Positions 5,907-13,656 of a stretch of 29,292 bases of DNA are shown here, piece by piece. Positions within the stretch are counted from its first letter, which is position 1; each line of letters starts with the position of its first letter. The notes under the pieces were generated by a model. The model made no database searches. It saw nothing but the letters and a program-made list of their open reading frames with translations, and was not told the DNA's origin. Origin of the DNA: a virus; IMG/VR virus record IMGVR_UViG_3300017917_000653, positions 1 to 29,292 of that record. The stretch is one strand, 5' to 3'. Position numbers and translations under genes: made by a program.

Positions 5907-7515
5907 TAATTTTCAGGTCAAGATAACCGCAGACATAAGCGACCTAAATAGCAGATTAAAGTCAGTAGAGCAAACCCTTTCCAAGTTTAAGGGTAGCACA
6001 GATGAGGCTGCAGCCAGCATGAGTAAAATGAATAATGAGGCTGGTAGGGGCAGATTGGTTGCATTTGCTTTTGGTCAGGTTATTAGGGATGCCGGTTTCT
6101 TTGCAAACGATTTCGGTCTTGGCTTGCTTGCAATATCAAACAACATTCCGATACTTATTGATCAGTTGGTATTGATGTCTAATGTTTCAAAGGGTTTGGG
6201 TGCTGCATTATCAGTTGCTGGATCTGTAATTACGGCTGCTTTGACTGTGGTTGCATATACAATGATGTACGCAAAAAAGGCATCCGAGGATTTTAATAAT
6301 GAATTGGCTAAGGGGACCGGTGAGGCTAATAAGAATGCATTAGCTTTAAAATCATTATTATCAATAGCCCAAGATGAGACACTTAGTTTGCGTCAAAGAC
6401 AAGATGCTGTAAATAGAATAAATGCAGAATACAAAGAATTTAATGGTAATCTAACGGTAGCGGGAGCTTCATCTCAAAAGACATCAAATCTCGTAGATAG
6501 ATTAACAAAAAGTATGTTACTTAATGCTCAGGCTACAGCAATAGCAAATGAGTATTCAAGATTATCTACAGAGGCTTTTAAATTGCAGAATACACCACTT
6601 GCAGAGCAGGCCGGATTATTGGATAAAGCAAAAGTATACTGGAAATCATTTTTAGACTTCTTAAATCCATTCACGGGCCAAGGAAATCCAATAGCTGATT
6701 TTACAAAAGGTGCTCAAGCTGGTTTAAATAAATTTGGGTTAGAGGCATTCACGTCAAGAACTAAGGAGCTTAAAACAACAATGAGTGGCCTTGAGTCTCA
6801 ACTGAAGGGAGTGTATAGTCAAATAACTGCGCTTGGCTTATCTAATGAAAAAACCAAAAAATCTACATCATCTGTAAATGAAGCTACCAGAGAACAGATA
6901 GATTTAATAGCAAAAACAGTTGGTGTAACTCAGCAAAACAATGAAGTTCAGGCACAGGGCAATGTAATATATCAAGATCTTGTAGGAACTTTTTCATTAT
7001 TTGATGAACAACAAAAAAAGGCAAACGAATCTGTAAAATTCTTGGTTCAAGCCGTTGGTGGAGATTTGGTAAATGCATTTTCGGTAATGTTAGAAACCGG
7101 CAATCTGAGTTTTTCTGGTGTTATCAAAGCGATTGGTAATATGATTAAGAAGTTAATTGCAGCAATAGCCGCAGCAGCCATTTTATCATTAATACTTGGA
7201 TCTATATTCCCTAAATCAAATAAAACTGATTTTAAATCAATATTTGGTATGCTTAGTGGATTAAACTTGGGCGGAGGCAGAGAAATGGCTTCAGGTGGGA
7301 TTGTATCTACTCCAACAAGGGCATTAATCGGAGAGTATCCAGGTGCAAGGTCAAACCCAGAGATTGTTGCTCCATTAGATAAATTACAAGGTATCTTGGC
7401 AAATACAATTGGTGGCGGTCAAGTAGGTGCTGTGATTGCAGAAACAAGAGTTAGTGGTAATGATTTAGCTATCTTACTTAAGAGAGCAGATAAAAATAGA
7501 AACGGATATTACTAA
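5899..7515 (+). CDS. Tape measure protein
   Basis: 538 residues. The tape measure sets tail length. At roughly 0.15 nm per residue this predicts a tail of about 80 nm, which is short for a siphovirus. Helical N-terminus 'L-N-S-R-L-K-S-V-E-Q-T-L-S-K-F'. A hydrophobic region lies near residues 75-125. Another, 'L-I-A-A-I-A-A-A-A-I-L-S-L-I-L-G', lies near 415-432, consistent with membrane insertion during DNA entry. The C-terminal 'G-G-I-V-S-T-P-T-R-A-L-I-G-E-Y-P-G' then 'P-E-I-V-A-P-L' is a recurrent tape-measure ending. It starts inside the end of the T-frame and ends one base into the next gene. Confidence 0.88.
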   Translation: MDSNFQVKITADISDLNSRLKSVEQTLSKFKGSTDEAAASMSKMNNEAGRGRLVAFAFGQVIRDAGFFANDFGLGLLAISNNIPILIDQLVLMSNVSKGLGAALSVAGSVITAALTVVAYTMMYAKKASEDFNNELAKGTGEANKNALALKSLLSIAQDETLSLRQRQDAVNRINAEYKEFNGNLTVAGASSQKTSNLVDRLTKSMLLNAQATAIANEYSRLSTEAFKLQNTPLAEQAGLLDKAKVYWKSFLDFLNPFTGQGNPIADFTKGAQAGLNKFGLEAFTSRTKELKTTMSGLESQLKGVYSQITALGLSNEKTKKSTSSVNEATREQIDLIAKTVGVTQQNNEVQAQGNVIYQDLVGTFSLFDEQQKKANESVKFLVQAVGGDLVNAFSVMLETGNLSFSGVIKAIGNMIKKLIAAIAAAAILSLILGSIFPKSNKTDFKSIFGMLSGLNLGGGREMASGGIVSTPTRALIGEYPGARSNPEIVAPLDKLQGILANTIGGGQVGAVIAETRVSGNDLAILLKRADKNRNGYY

Positions 7516-9608
7516 TGCCATACGGAGCTAAATATAAGGTAGCATTTTCTGACGTATACCAAAATACGACACAACAATATATAGCTACAATCTATAAAAA
7601 GGATTACAGTGATGAGGTTTTCGACCTTGACATGACAGGGTCTCCTTTAACAATAGAAACGGACAGAACCGGAGATTCAAGCTATAGACCAATAATTGCC
7701 TCTAAGGCTACATTGAGCTTACTAACTGTTGGTGATGATGTTAGATTTTGGGAAGATATAAATGATAACTGGGAATCATATGTGGGTCTATGGAACGGGA
7801 ATGTATTAAATATACAGGAATTCTTTTTGGCTAATCCAGATACTTTTTATTTGGAACTAACTCAAAAAAATGAATTGAGTACCTATGATGTAAAATGGAA
7901 GGGGTGGTATGTTCCATCTTCTGATATTACATTTACGGATATAAAGCCAATGGTTTTCGATTTAACATTTTCTGACTTTGCATTACTGAATGCGGCAGAA
8001 TTTCAAGTTACAGCTACCGAACGTGAAGTTTCATTCAATGCCATAGATAGGATATCATTAAAGGATTTATTAATCAATTCTATATTAAATGCTAATCTTG
8101 GTTATGAAATAAGAGTAAACTTCCCATATACAATGTACAAGGCCGGTGGAAATATAAATTCACTCGGTGTTGCGGAAAATGTAAATTTAGAATACGATAA
8201 TATATATATACTAAAGAATGCATTATTAAATAAACTTGGTGAATATAAATCATATCAAAGAATATTAACTGAATTATGTTCACAATTTGGATTGATGGTT
8301 TATCAGGCTAATGGATATGTGTATATAAGTTCATTTGATAAATTAGTTAATGAATCATCAAGAGTATATAAAAGATATAATGGGACTACCGGTACATATA
8401 TAGCTGATGTAACAGAAACAGATAGTGTAGTTGCATTAAATTCTTCAACCTTTAGGAATATAAACAGAACACAGGAAATTAAATTATCTCTTCCTTATAA
8501 ATCATTCGATATAATATCCAAGGCCCCGATAACAACAAATAATATCAATTCATATTTCAACGGATACGATTTATCGAGAAGTATGACTCAAAATAAACTT
8601 GTAGGATGGCAATATGCACCTGATACATTAAGGGATCCAGAGCAAGATAGATCTATATATTCTTATGATACAGGAACAGGTATTATTTATAGATATGGAC
8701 ATAAGTTAACACCGTATTCCGGTCAAACAACAATAGACGAGAATAGAAATGTTACAATGACCGAAGAGTTAAAAGTTTCTGTTTCAGATTTGATATCGGT
8801 ATCAACTAATATTTACAATGACTTTTATTTAGTTCTTGATTTTCCAACATCTGAATGCTTTACAAGGGTTTATTGTACGTTAAAATATAAAAATTTAGCA
8901 GGTATTGATTCTTTTAAATATTTAAAACCGGATGGAACATGGACTACAACAAGAGATGCATCAAATAATCTTCAAAATGTAGATGTTAAGAATGTGGGTA
9001 TCCCAAATGATGGAACTGTATTTTTAACTATATTATCACCATGGACAAGTGGAACAACAGGAGATGAGGCACTTTATTTGAGCTGGGCTGTATTGCAAAC
9101 ATATAAGGGTGTTATACAAGATGTCGAATACAATAATGCTACATCTAAAAATTCATTTGATACGGCTTATAATAATAAAGAGATTTATAGCCAAGATGCC
9201 ATATCTACATTTTTTAACTATGAACTTTTTGATAATTATACATCTGGTACTGTAGGTAAGGCTTATTCATCTATAATAGGCAATATATTACTTGATAAGT
9301 ATTATGATTACATTCCTGATAAAAATAATTTAGGGAATCGATATTTACAGCCAGAGATAGGTAAATCCATTCAAAAGAATATAGGCCTTATTAATGCAAG
9401 TATAATGGGGTCATATAAATCAGAATTTAATCAAATAGGAAGTAAATATTCTTATACAATAGAGTCACTTCCCGAAAATAACTTTATACTGTTAGATTAT
9501 AAAATGGATTTTAAAAACGCAAGTCAAGATTCCATATTATATTCATGTGAATTTACTGATGATACGTCATATACTTTTGAGAATAGAATAATAAATGAAA
9601 AGCAATGA
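7515..9608 (+). CDS. Large tail-tip / baseplate hub protein
   Basis: 697 residues, directly after the tape measure where distal tail (Dit) and tail-associated (Tal) proteins are encoded. No separate Dit or Tal gene is present, so this protein may combine both roles. N-terminal residues 1-165 are beta-rich with several Trp ('F-W-E-D-I-N-D-N-W-E-S-Y-V-G-L-W-N-G'), reminiscent of a tube-docking domain. The rest has many Tyr/Asn and no recognised enzyme motif. The gene is markedly AT-rich (many ATA and TTA codons) compared with head genes. It is a candidate for host recognition. Confidence 0.7.
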   Translation: MPYGAKYKVAFSDVYQNTTQQYIATIYKKDYSDEVFDLDMTGSPLTIETDRTGDSSYRPIIASKATLSLLTVGDDVRFWEDINDNWESYVGLWNGNVLNIQEFFLANPDTFYLELTQKNELSTYDVKWKGWYVPSSDITFTDIKPMVFDLTFSDFALLNAAEFQVTATEREVSFNAIDRISLKDLLINSILNANLGYEIRVNFPYTMYKAGGNINSLGVAENVNLEYDNIYILKNALLNKLGEYKSYQRILTELCSQFGLMVYQANGYVYISSFDKLVNESSRVYKRYNGTTGTYIADVTETDSVVALNSSTFRNINRTQEIKLSLPYKSFDIISKAPITTNNINSYFNGYDLSRSMTQNKLVGWQYAPDTLRDPEQDRSIYSYDTGTGIIYRYGHKLTPYSGQTTIDENRNVTMTEELKVSVSDLISVSTNIYNDFYLVLDFPTSECFTRVYCTLKYKNLAGIDSFKYLKPDGTWTTTRDASNNLQNVDVKNVGIPNDGTVFLTILSPWTSGTTGDEALYLSWAVLQTYKGVIQDVEYNNATSKNSFDTAYNNKEIYSQDAISTFFNYELFDNYTSGTVGKAYSSIIGNILLDKYYDYIPDKNNLGNRYLQPEIGKSIQKNIGLINASIMGSYKSEFNQIGSKYSYTIESLPENNFILLDYKMDFKNASQDSILYSCEFTDDTSYTFENRIINEKQ

Positions 9609-9892
9609 CGGCTCACGAAAAAAATAGATTAGACGTTATGGCTCAGGAGATAGAAACCATAAAGGAGGAATTAACCGAACTAAAGGAGATGATTAAGGAT
9701 GTCCATACCCTATTGGCCGGCAATTCTTCGTTCCCTGATCAACGTGGGCTTGTAGAAGATTATAACATGACAAAGAAATCAGTAGAGGCTCTTGAGACAG
9801 ATTTAAAGAAGTACAAGTCTTACTTCTACGCACTGGTTACACTTGTTGGCTTAGGCATATTGAATTTTATTAAAGACTTATTATCGAAATGA
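9605..9892 (+). CDS. Coiled-coil protein with C-terminal membrane anchor (XhlA-like)
   Basis: 95 residues. A heptad-like helix 'L-D-V-M-A-Q-E-I-E-T-I-K-E-E-L' (residues 8-22) and 'V-E-A-L-E-T-D-L-K-K-Y' precede a hydrophobic stretch near residues 72-90 ('F-Y-A-L-V-T-L-V-G-L-G-I-L-N-F-I'). This layout is that of XhlA/haemolysin-type holin partners and other phage lysis membrane proteins. It opens the lysis region, overlapping the tail-tip stop by 4 nt and the following endolysin candidate by 4 nt (ATGA). Confidence 0.55.
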   Translation: MTAHEKNRLDVMAQEIETIKEELTELKEMIKDVHTLLAGNSSFPDQRGLVEDYNMTKKSVEALETDLKKYKSYFYALVTLVGLGILNFIKDLLSK

Positions 9893-10344
9893 AATTAAAA
9901 TTAGTAAGGGAGTATCTTACTCCAACAGAAACACTTGGTAGTTTATATATTGACGGAAAGTTCTTCTGCTATACGTTAGAAGACAAGGACAGGGGACTAA
10001 AGCAAACGAACGCATTAGCTGATGTACAAGCTCGTAAGGTTAAGGCTCAGACAGCAATCCCTACCGGAAAGTACAAAGTCTCTGTAACGCCTTCTAATCG
10101 CTTTAAAAGACTAATGCCTCTGGTGCATGATGTTAAGGGTTTTGAGGGTATTAGATTCCATGGTGGTAATACCCATCACGATAGCGAAGGTTGCATACTT
10201 GTAGCTCATCAAAGAAATTTAAATAAGGTTCATCCGGTAGTTAGAAATATAACCAACTGGATTTACGGATCTATGGAGAAGAAGTTGACCGCACTTCTCG
10301 GTAAAGATGTTCACGAATTAGAGATTATAAGAAAAAATGGCTAA
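9889..10344 (+). CDS. DUF5675 protein, candidate endolysin
   Basis: 151 residues. The motif 'I-R-F-H-G-G-N-T-H-H-D-S-E-G-C-I-L-V' (residues 88-105) has a His and a Ser-x-Gly-Cys arrangement like the catalytic H...S-x-G-C of L,D-transpeptidase (YkuD-like) folds, with H91 and C102 as likely active residues. It fits the DUF5675 family, common in phages and found near lysis genes. The neighbourhood (coiled-coil/TM protein, holin-like protein, spanin) contains no other peptidoglycan enzyme, so by elimination this is the best endolysin candidate. The precise bond cut cannot be told from sequence. Confidence 0.65.
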   Translation: MKLKLVREYLTPTETLGSLYIDGKFFCYTLEDKDRGLKQTNALADVQARKVKAQTAIPTGKYKVSVTPSNRFKRLMPLVHDVKGFEGIRFHGGNTHHDSEGCILVAHQRNLNKVHPVVRNITNWIYGSMEKKLTALLGKDVHELEIIRKNG

Positions 10345-10474
10345 GGCAAAAATCAGTGATGTAAGGCTATTCAAGAAGAAGCCAAAGGTTAAGAGACCTA
10401 ATCGTCATAAGAAGAGTGACTCAAAGATTAAAGGCTCTAAAAACTATAGAAAGAAATATAGGGGGCAGGGCTGA
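10337..10474 (+). CDS. Small highly basic protein
   Basis: 45 residues, starting 8 nt before the end of the previous gene and overlapping the next ATG by one base (TGATG). Nearly half of the residues are Lys or Arg, with 'F-K-K-K-P-K-V-K-R-P-N-R-H-K-K' in the middle and 'Y-R-K-K-Y-R-G-Q-G' at the end. Very similar short basic proteins ending in Y-R-G-Q-G occur in many Bacteroidota phages. A nucleic-acid-binding role is plausible but not shown. Confidence 0.6.
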   Translation: MAKAKISDVRLFKKKPKVKRPNRHKKSDSKIKGSKNYRKKYRGQG

Positions 10475-10677
10475 TGCTGGATATAAACAAAGGCCATTAT
10501 TTAGAATTGATGGACAGACTCAATATGGTAGCTTGCATGCTGAATGACTATTGCTTATCCCATCCACTATCTGAATCTAATAATGATATAGAAAAACAAA
10601 TAGAAAAGTCGATTGAAGAGGTATTGAATGCTTATAAATTAGTAGGAGAAAAAGAAGATGAAAAAGATATTTGGTAA
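10474..10677 (+). CDS. Small acidic helical protein, unknown
   Basis: 67 residues, overlapping the start of the following holin-like gene by 20 nt. It is predicted helical: 'Y-L-E-L-M-D-R-L-N-M-V-A-C-M-L', then 'I-E-K-Q-I-E-K-S-I-E-E-V-L-N-A-Y'. The acidic tail E-K-E-D-E-K-D-I-W is notable. It resembles the 69-residue protein at 11997 (helix, 'S-E-I-D-E-V-M-S', similar length), so the two may be distant paralogues. No family recognised. Confidence 0.55.
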   Translation: MLDINKGHYLELMDRLNMVACMLNDYCLSHPLSESNNDIEKQIEKSIEEVLNAYKLVGEKEDEKDIW

Positions 10678-10825
10678 AAACTGGAAAACGAGCTTATTCG
10701 GGTGGGGGCTTATGATTGGTTCTGCCGTTAGCGTATTTTTAGGAAAGGCAAGTTGGGCTGATGCAGGTGTTGCTATTGCCACAGGATTAGGATTAATTGC
10801 TGCGAAAGATGCGGGCGCTAAGTAG
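10658..10825 (+). CDS. Small membrane protein, holin candidate
   Basis: 55 residues: 'MKKIFGKNWKTSLFGWG', a hydrophobic segment at about residues 13-29, a short turn 'G-K-A-S-W-A-D-A', and a second hydrophobic segment at about 36-49, ending K-D-A-G-A-K. A charged N-terminus, two small transmembrane helices and a location between endolysin candidate and spanin fit a class II-like holin. Similar short proteins beginning M-K-K-I-F-G-K-N-W-K-T occur in other Bacteroidota phages. It overlaps the spanin start by 17 nt in another frame. Confidence 0.6.
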   Translation: MKKIFGKNWKTSLFGWGLMIGSAVSVFLGKASWADAGVAIATGLGLIAAKDAGAK

Positions 10826-11291
10826 TCTATTATTTTTATTGCTATTATCTTCTTGTGGTATATTTAAAACAAGGATAGTAACCAAGACGGATAGCATTTA
10901 TATCGACAAGACTAAAGTTGTTACTGAGCGTTTTGTTGATACGGTTATTACTATAAAGTCAGATACAACCCAATATAGCTTCAAGCAACCGCTAAGAGAC
11001 ACTACCTTTACGCTTAAAAGAGGGTCATCTTCGGTCGTTATAGAGTATTCTAATGGCATGTACTACCTATCGTCAATTACCGGCCAGAAAAGCGTTCCTG
11101 TAAAGATATATGAGAAAAAGGTAGAGTATAGGAATGTGTATATGAAGGCAAAGGATAAAAATATTGTCGCCAAGGGAAACTTTAATTATAAAGATTTTTT
11201 TATTTTCTTGATTATTAGCATTATAGTTCTTACCTTAGTGTTAAATCAAAAACTAAAAACTTATGTTTCGTCCAAGATTAAACTCTGGTGA
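10809..11291 (+). CDS. Unimolecular spanin (u-spanin)
   Basis: 160 residues from the ATG at 10809. A TTG 12 nt upstream is possible but unnecessary. The N-terminus 'MRALSSLLFLLLLSSCG' is a lipoprotein signal with lipobox L-S-S-C (Cys16). Near the C-terminus 'F-F-I-F-L-I-I-S-I-I-V-L-T-L-V-L' (about residues 130-146) is a single transmembrane helix followed by a basic tail. A lipoprotein N-end plus an inner-membrane C-end in one chain is the T1 gp11 topology of u-spanins, which fuse the two membranes of Gram-negative hosts at lysis. The region between is Thr/Val-rich, probably beta-structured. It follows the holin candidate directly. Confidence 0.7.
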   Translation: MRALSSLLFLLLLSSCGIFKTRIVTKTDSIYIDKTKVVTERFVDTVITIKSDTTQYSFKQPLRDTTFTLKRGSSSVVIEYSNGMYYLSSITGQKSVPVKIYEKKVEYRNVYMKAKDKNIVAKGNFNYKDFFIFLIISIIVLTLVLNQKLKTYVSSKIKLW

Positions 11292-12006
11292 GTACGACTT
11301 AGTAAAGAGCTTTAGAAACTCAAATGTCGTAGGTATTATTGGTGATCGCCATGCTCCATTTACTCATCCTGATTATTTTAAATTTGTTTATGAAGTCTTT
11401 AACAAGTTCCAGGTTAACACGATTGTTGACATTGGGGACGATACTGACTTTCACGCTATTAGTTATCATGAGAGTGATCCTGATGGCCATTCAGCTGGTA
11501 GTGAGCTTGATTTAGCTCGTAAGGAACATGAGCAGTGGTGGAAAGCTTTCCCCGAGGTTTATGGGTGTATAGGAAACCATTCGAGTCTCCCCCATCGTAA
11601 GTTACAGACAGCGGGCCTACCAAAGGCTATGTTTAAGACTTATAATGAAATGATGGGATACCCTGAAGGTTGGACTTGGAAGCATTCACATGAAATTGAC
11701 AATGTTATCTACCAACATGGTACAGGGAGTAGTGGTGCGCAAGGTGCGATAAATAGAGCAAGAGATAATCGTCAATCTACAGTTATCGGCCATATCCACA
11801 GCTTTGGTGGTGTTAGTTATTCTGCAAGCGACAGAGATATTATTTTTGGTATGAATGTAGGATGTGGTGTTGATGTAGGAGCTTATGCCATGGCCTATGG
11901 TAAAGTATATGCCAAGAAACCTACTTTGGGTTGTGGTATTGTAATTGACGGCCGTATAGCTTTATTTATCCCTATGGACTTAGGTTCTAAAATAGAATGG
12001 TTGTAA
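11263..12006 (+). CDS. Calcineurin-like metallophosphoesterase
   Basis: 247 residues, starting 29 nt before the spanin stop. The five metal-binding blocks are present in order: G-D-R-H (residues 27-30), D-I-G-D-D-T-D (56-62), G-N-H (104-106), Q-H-G (151-153) and G-H-I-H (176-179). It is therefore probably an active two-metal phosphoesterase. Phage members act on nucleotides, nucleic acids or phosphoproteins, and the substrate cannot be told here. It heads a short group with a small helical protein and the RusA-like resolvase, which suggests DNA metabolism. Confidence 0.85.
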   Translation: MFRPRLNSGEYDLVKSFRNSNVVGIIGDRHAPFTHPDYFKFVYEVFNKFQVNTIVDIGDDTDFHAISYHESDPDGHSAGSELDLARKEHEQWWKAFPEVYGCIGNHSSLPHRKLQTAGLPKAMFKTYNEMMGYPEGWTWKHSHEIDNVIYQHGTGSSGAQGAINRARDNRQSTVIGHIHSFGGVSYSASDRDIIFGMNVGCGVDVGAYAMAYGKVYAKKPTLGCGIVIDGRIALFIPMDLGSKIEWL

Positions 12007-12206
12007 AGGAGAAAGAAGAGGAGAGTGGGTTTGAGGCATTTGATGACCTCCAGAGCTACGTTATAAACCTGGCAGAGCTTTTGTCTATTATAGCCGATAG
12101 TAATGCTTCAGGAAAGTATGCGCTTGAGGAGAAAATAACCTCTGAGATTGATGAGGTAATGAGCATACTGATAAACATAAGAAATGGTAAAACTCGTCTA
12201 CGATAA
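11997..12206 (+). CDS. Small helical protein, unknown
   Basis: 69 residues, overlapping the phosphoesterase by 10 nt and the resolvase by 23 nt. It is acidic and helical, with 'L-Q-S-Y-V-I-N-L-A-E-L-L-S-I-I-A-D' and 'I-T-S-E-I-D-E-V-M-S-I-L-I-N-I'. Helix spacing is similar to the 67-residue protein at 10474. No family recognised. Tight overlaps on both sides support a real gene. Confidence 0.55.
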   Translation: MVVKEKEEESGFEAFDDLQSYVINLAELLSIIADSNASGKYALEEKITSEIDEVMSILINIRNGKTRLR

Positions 12207-12573
12207 CCCACCTACATTTATTGAGATAGGGAAGGTAAAGAAGAGAAAGATATACCTCGGCTATAATGCTATCTATGCAGGAATACATTACTCAGTACGT
12301 CAGAGAATAGTTCAGGAATTAAAGCAGTTCCTATGGTGTAAGGAGTTTTCAGATGTTGGCATGATAGAAGAGCCGGTAAGAATAAAAATAACCTACAGGA
12401 GAAACTTAAAGAATTGGGATTTAGACAATAAGTGCGGGCTTTGGGCTAAATGCTTTCTTGATCTTGCGAAAGGTCAGATATTTAAGGATGATAATGTCAG
12501 GTATGTTAAGGAGTTAGTCTACTCCTACGAGGAAGGTGAAGATAGGCTTACAATAGAAATCGAGCGGGTATAA
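12184..12573 (+). CDS. RusA-like Holliday junction resolvase
   Basis: 129 residues, the length of RusA (about 120). The family signature is present: 'W-D-L-D-N-K-C-G-L-W-A-K-C-F-L-D' (residues 78-93) supplies two Asp (79, 81), and 'I-F-K-D-D-N-V' (99-105) supplies two more (102, 103). These correspond to the acidic residues of the RusA dimer that bind metal. It would resolve branched DNA before packaging. It is the last rightward gene and is followed at once by the hairpin at 12582. Confidence 0.75.
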   Translation: MVKLVYDNPPTFIEIGKVKKRKIYLGYNAIYAGIHYSVRQRIVQELKQFLWCKEFSDVGMIEEPVRIKITYRRNLKNWDLDNKCGLWAKCFLDLAKGQIFKDDNVRYVKELVYSYEEGEDRLTIEIERV

Positions 12574-12581
12574 ACGAGAAA

Positions 12582-12598
12582 GGGGGCGATAAGCCCCC
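12582..12598. terminator. Bidirectional hairpin between convergent gene blocks
   Basis: Stem GGGGGC (12582-12587) / GCCCCC (12593-12598) with loop GATAA, 8 nt after the rightward block stop and 70 nt beyond the leftward block stop. The rightward strand continues AATCTTTTA and the leftward strand TTTCTCG, so both have only short U-tracts. Position between converging transcripts supports a shared terminator. Confidence 0.75.
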
Positions 12599-12636
12599 AA
12601 TCTTTTACCCAGTAGTAAACCAAATCCAAAAATCTA

Positions 12637-12652
12637 CCGAGCGATAACCACA
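12637..12652 (+). repeat. 16-base intergenic repeat, copy 2
   Basis: CCGAGCGATAACCACA, identical to 5189-5204 and in the same orientation, here lying in the gap between the converging gene blocks. Both copies are preceded by ATCT, with one extra A in this copy. No flanking inverted repeat is seen here. Confidence 0.6.
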
Positions 12653-12667
12653 CTATAAATATACATA

Positions 12668-13117
12668 TTAAACAGAAATCTTTTTAAAGTATTTATCCAC
12701 ATCTATTCCGTCTCTCATCTCGTTCTGCATAATTAGAACACATCCAAATATAATAGCAGATAGGTGATCCTCATCCTGCTCTAAACCAAGCTCCATATTT
12801 AATTCGTACTTGGCTAAATGACGATGAAGGCTTTCAAGTGCAGTCTCAGTTGGCTGTCCTAATCTCCAATTACCTTTATTATAATTCCTTGCACCTTGTC
12901 TAAGCAAGTACCCATATCTTAATCTTGCGTATGCAGGTAAGTGGTTAGGTAATGGCTTGTTTGTATCGTCATCACGTTGAGAACCGGTATCAAATACCCT
13001 TGCCTTCTTTGCTGTATCTATAGCATTCATAAATACCTCCACATCTTTCTCTGTAATGTCAGAGCTTACACTTGCATTTTTCTTCCACCAATCCATATCG
13101 TCATGTGATATTGTCAT
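12668..13117 (-). CDS. dATP/dGTP diphosphohydrolase-like (DUF5664) protein
   Basis: 149 residues. The domain pattern 'R-Y-G-Y-L-L-R-Q-G-A-R-N-Y-N-K-G-N-W' (about residues 67-84), then 'A-L-E-S-L-H-R-H-L', 'D-E-D-H-L-S-A-I-I-F-G-C-V-L-I-M-Q-N-E', matches proteins named dATP/dGTP diphosphohydrolase N-terminal domain, widespread in phages. Conserved His and Asp residues suggest metal-dependent nucleotide hydrolysis. It may trim the host dNTP pool. No purZ-like gene is visible, so a diaminopurine genome is not indicated. It is the last leftward gene, starting in an ATGA overlap with the small gene before it. Confidence 0.65.
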   Translation of the reverse strand: MTISHDDMDWWKKNASVSSDITEKDVEVFMNAIDTAKKARVFDTGSQRDDDTNKPLPNHLPAYARLRYGYLLRQGARNYNKGNWRLGQPTETALESLHRHLAKYELNMELGLEQDEDHLSAIIFGCVLIMQNEMRDGIDVDKYFKKISV

Positions 13118-13248
13118 CTTTGAATTAATTTTCTTAGGGTCAATCTAATCTCTCTTAGTTCATGCTCCTTCTGCTTTTTGAGTTGCATTAATGCCTCAAT
13201 CTGCTTATTCTTTTTAATCTCGTCTGCCAATGCTTCTAATACTTTCAT
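13114..13248 (-). CDS. Small coiled-coil protein
   Basis: 44 residues beginning MKVLEALADEIKKNKQ and ending R-K-L-I-Q-R. It is entirely helical and highly charged with heptad-like Leu spacing. It is linked by ATGA overlaps to the genes on both sides (start inside the stop of the gene at 13245, stop inside the start of the gene at 13117), which supports translation. Function unknown. Confidence 0.55.
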   Translation of the reverse strand: MKVLEALADEIKKNKQIEALMQLKKQKEHELREIRLTLRKLIQR

Positions 13249-13475
13249 TTTATCCTTTCAGCCCAAATAAATGAGCGTTTAAAATTTTCTTCGTTTGTTG
13301 TAAAGTTAGGCTTATCGTAAGTAAGGTGACGGAAGGTAAGAATTTTACCGGAACTCCTACCAACCGCCTTACTAACATTTACCAGTTCGACTTCACAGCC
13401 ACCTGAATTGTTGAATTTCCAAACCGATCCTATCAAGCTCTCAGGAACCTCATATAAAATCTTCTTCGTCATCAT
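13245..13475 (-). CDS. Small hypothetical protein
   Basis: 76 residues, possibly 75 if the second Met is used. It has a beta-rich pattern ('L-I-G-S-V-W-K-F-N-N-S-G-G-C-E-V-E-L-V-N-V', then 'K-I-L-T-F-R-H-L-T-Y'), which looks like a small barrel fold. It overlaps the preceding gene by 26 nt and the next by 4 nt. No family recognised. Confidence 0.55.
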   Translation of the reverse strand: MMTKKILYEVPESLIGSVWKFNNSGGCEVELVNVSKAVGRSSGKILTFRHLTYDKPNFTTNEENFKRSFIWAERIK

Positions 13476-13656
13476 CCTCTAAACTTAATTTAACCCTTGA
13501 CAATGTTTTTGAGGACTCTTCATAAAATCTATCCTGCTTGTCGACTATTTTAAGGTTATAGAGTGCCTGACAGAACCTAATGTTTGGATTAGCCAAAAGA
13601 TAATCCTTTAGCGTTTCGAGAATCTCAATATTGTAATTAATCCTCTTTAGCGTCAT
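13450..13656 (-). CDS. Small hypothetical protein with acidic tail
   Basis: 68 residues. The N-terminal half is helical ('Y-N-I-E-I-L-E-T-L-K-D-Y-L-L-A-N-P-N-I-R-F-C-Q-A-L'). The pattern 'N-P-x-x-R-F-x-Q-x-L-x-N-L' is seen in small proteins near replication genes of several Bacteroidota phages. The C-terminus is acidic (L-E-D-D-D-E-E-D-F-I), reminiscent of an SSB-type partner tail. It overlaps neighbours by 20 and 26 nt. Function unknown. Confidence 0.55.
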   Translation of the reverse strand: MTLKRINYNIEILETLKDYLLANPNIRFCQALYNLKIVDKQDRFYEESSKTLSRVKLSLEDDDEEDFI

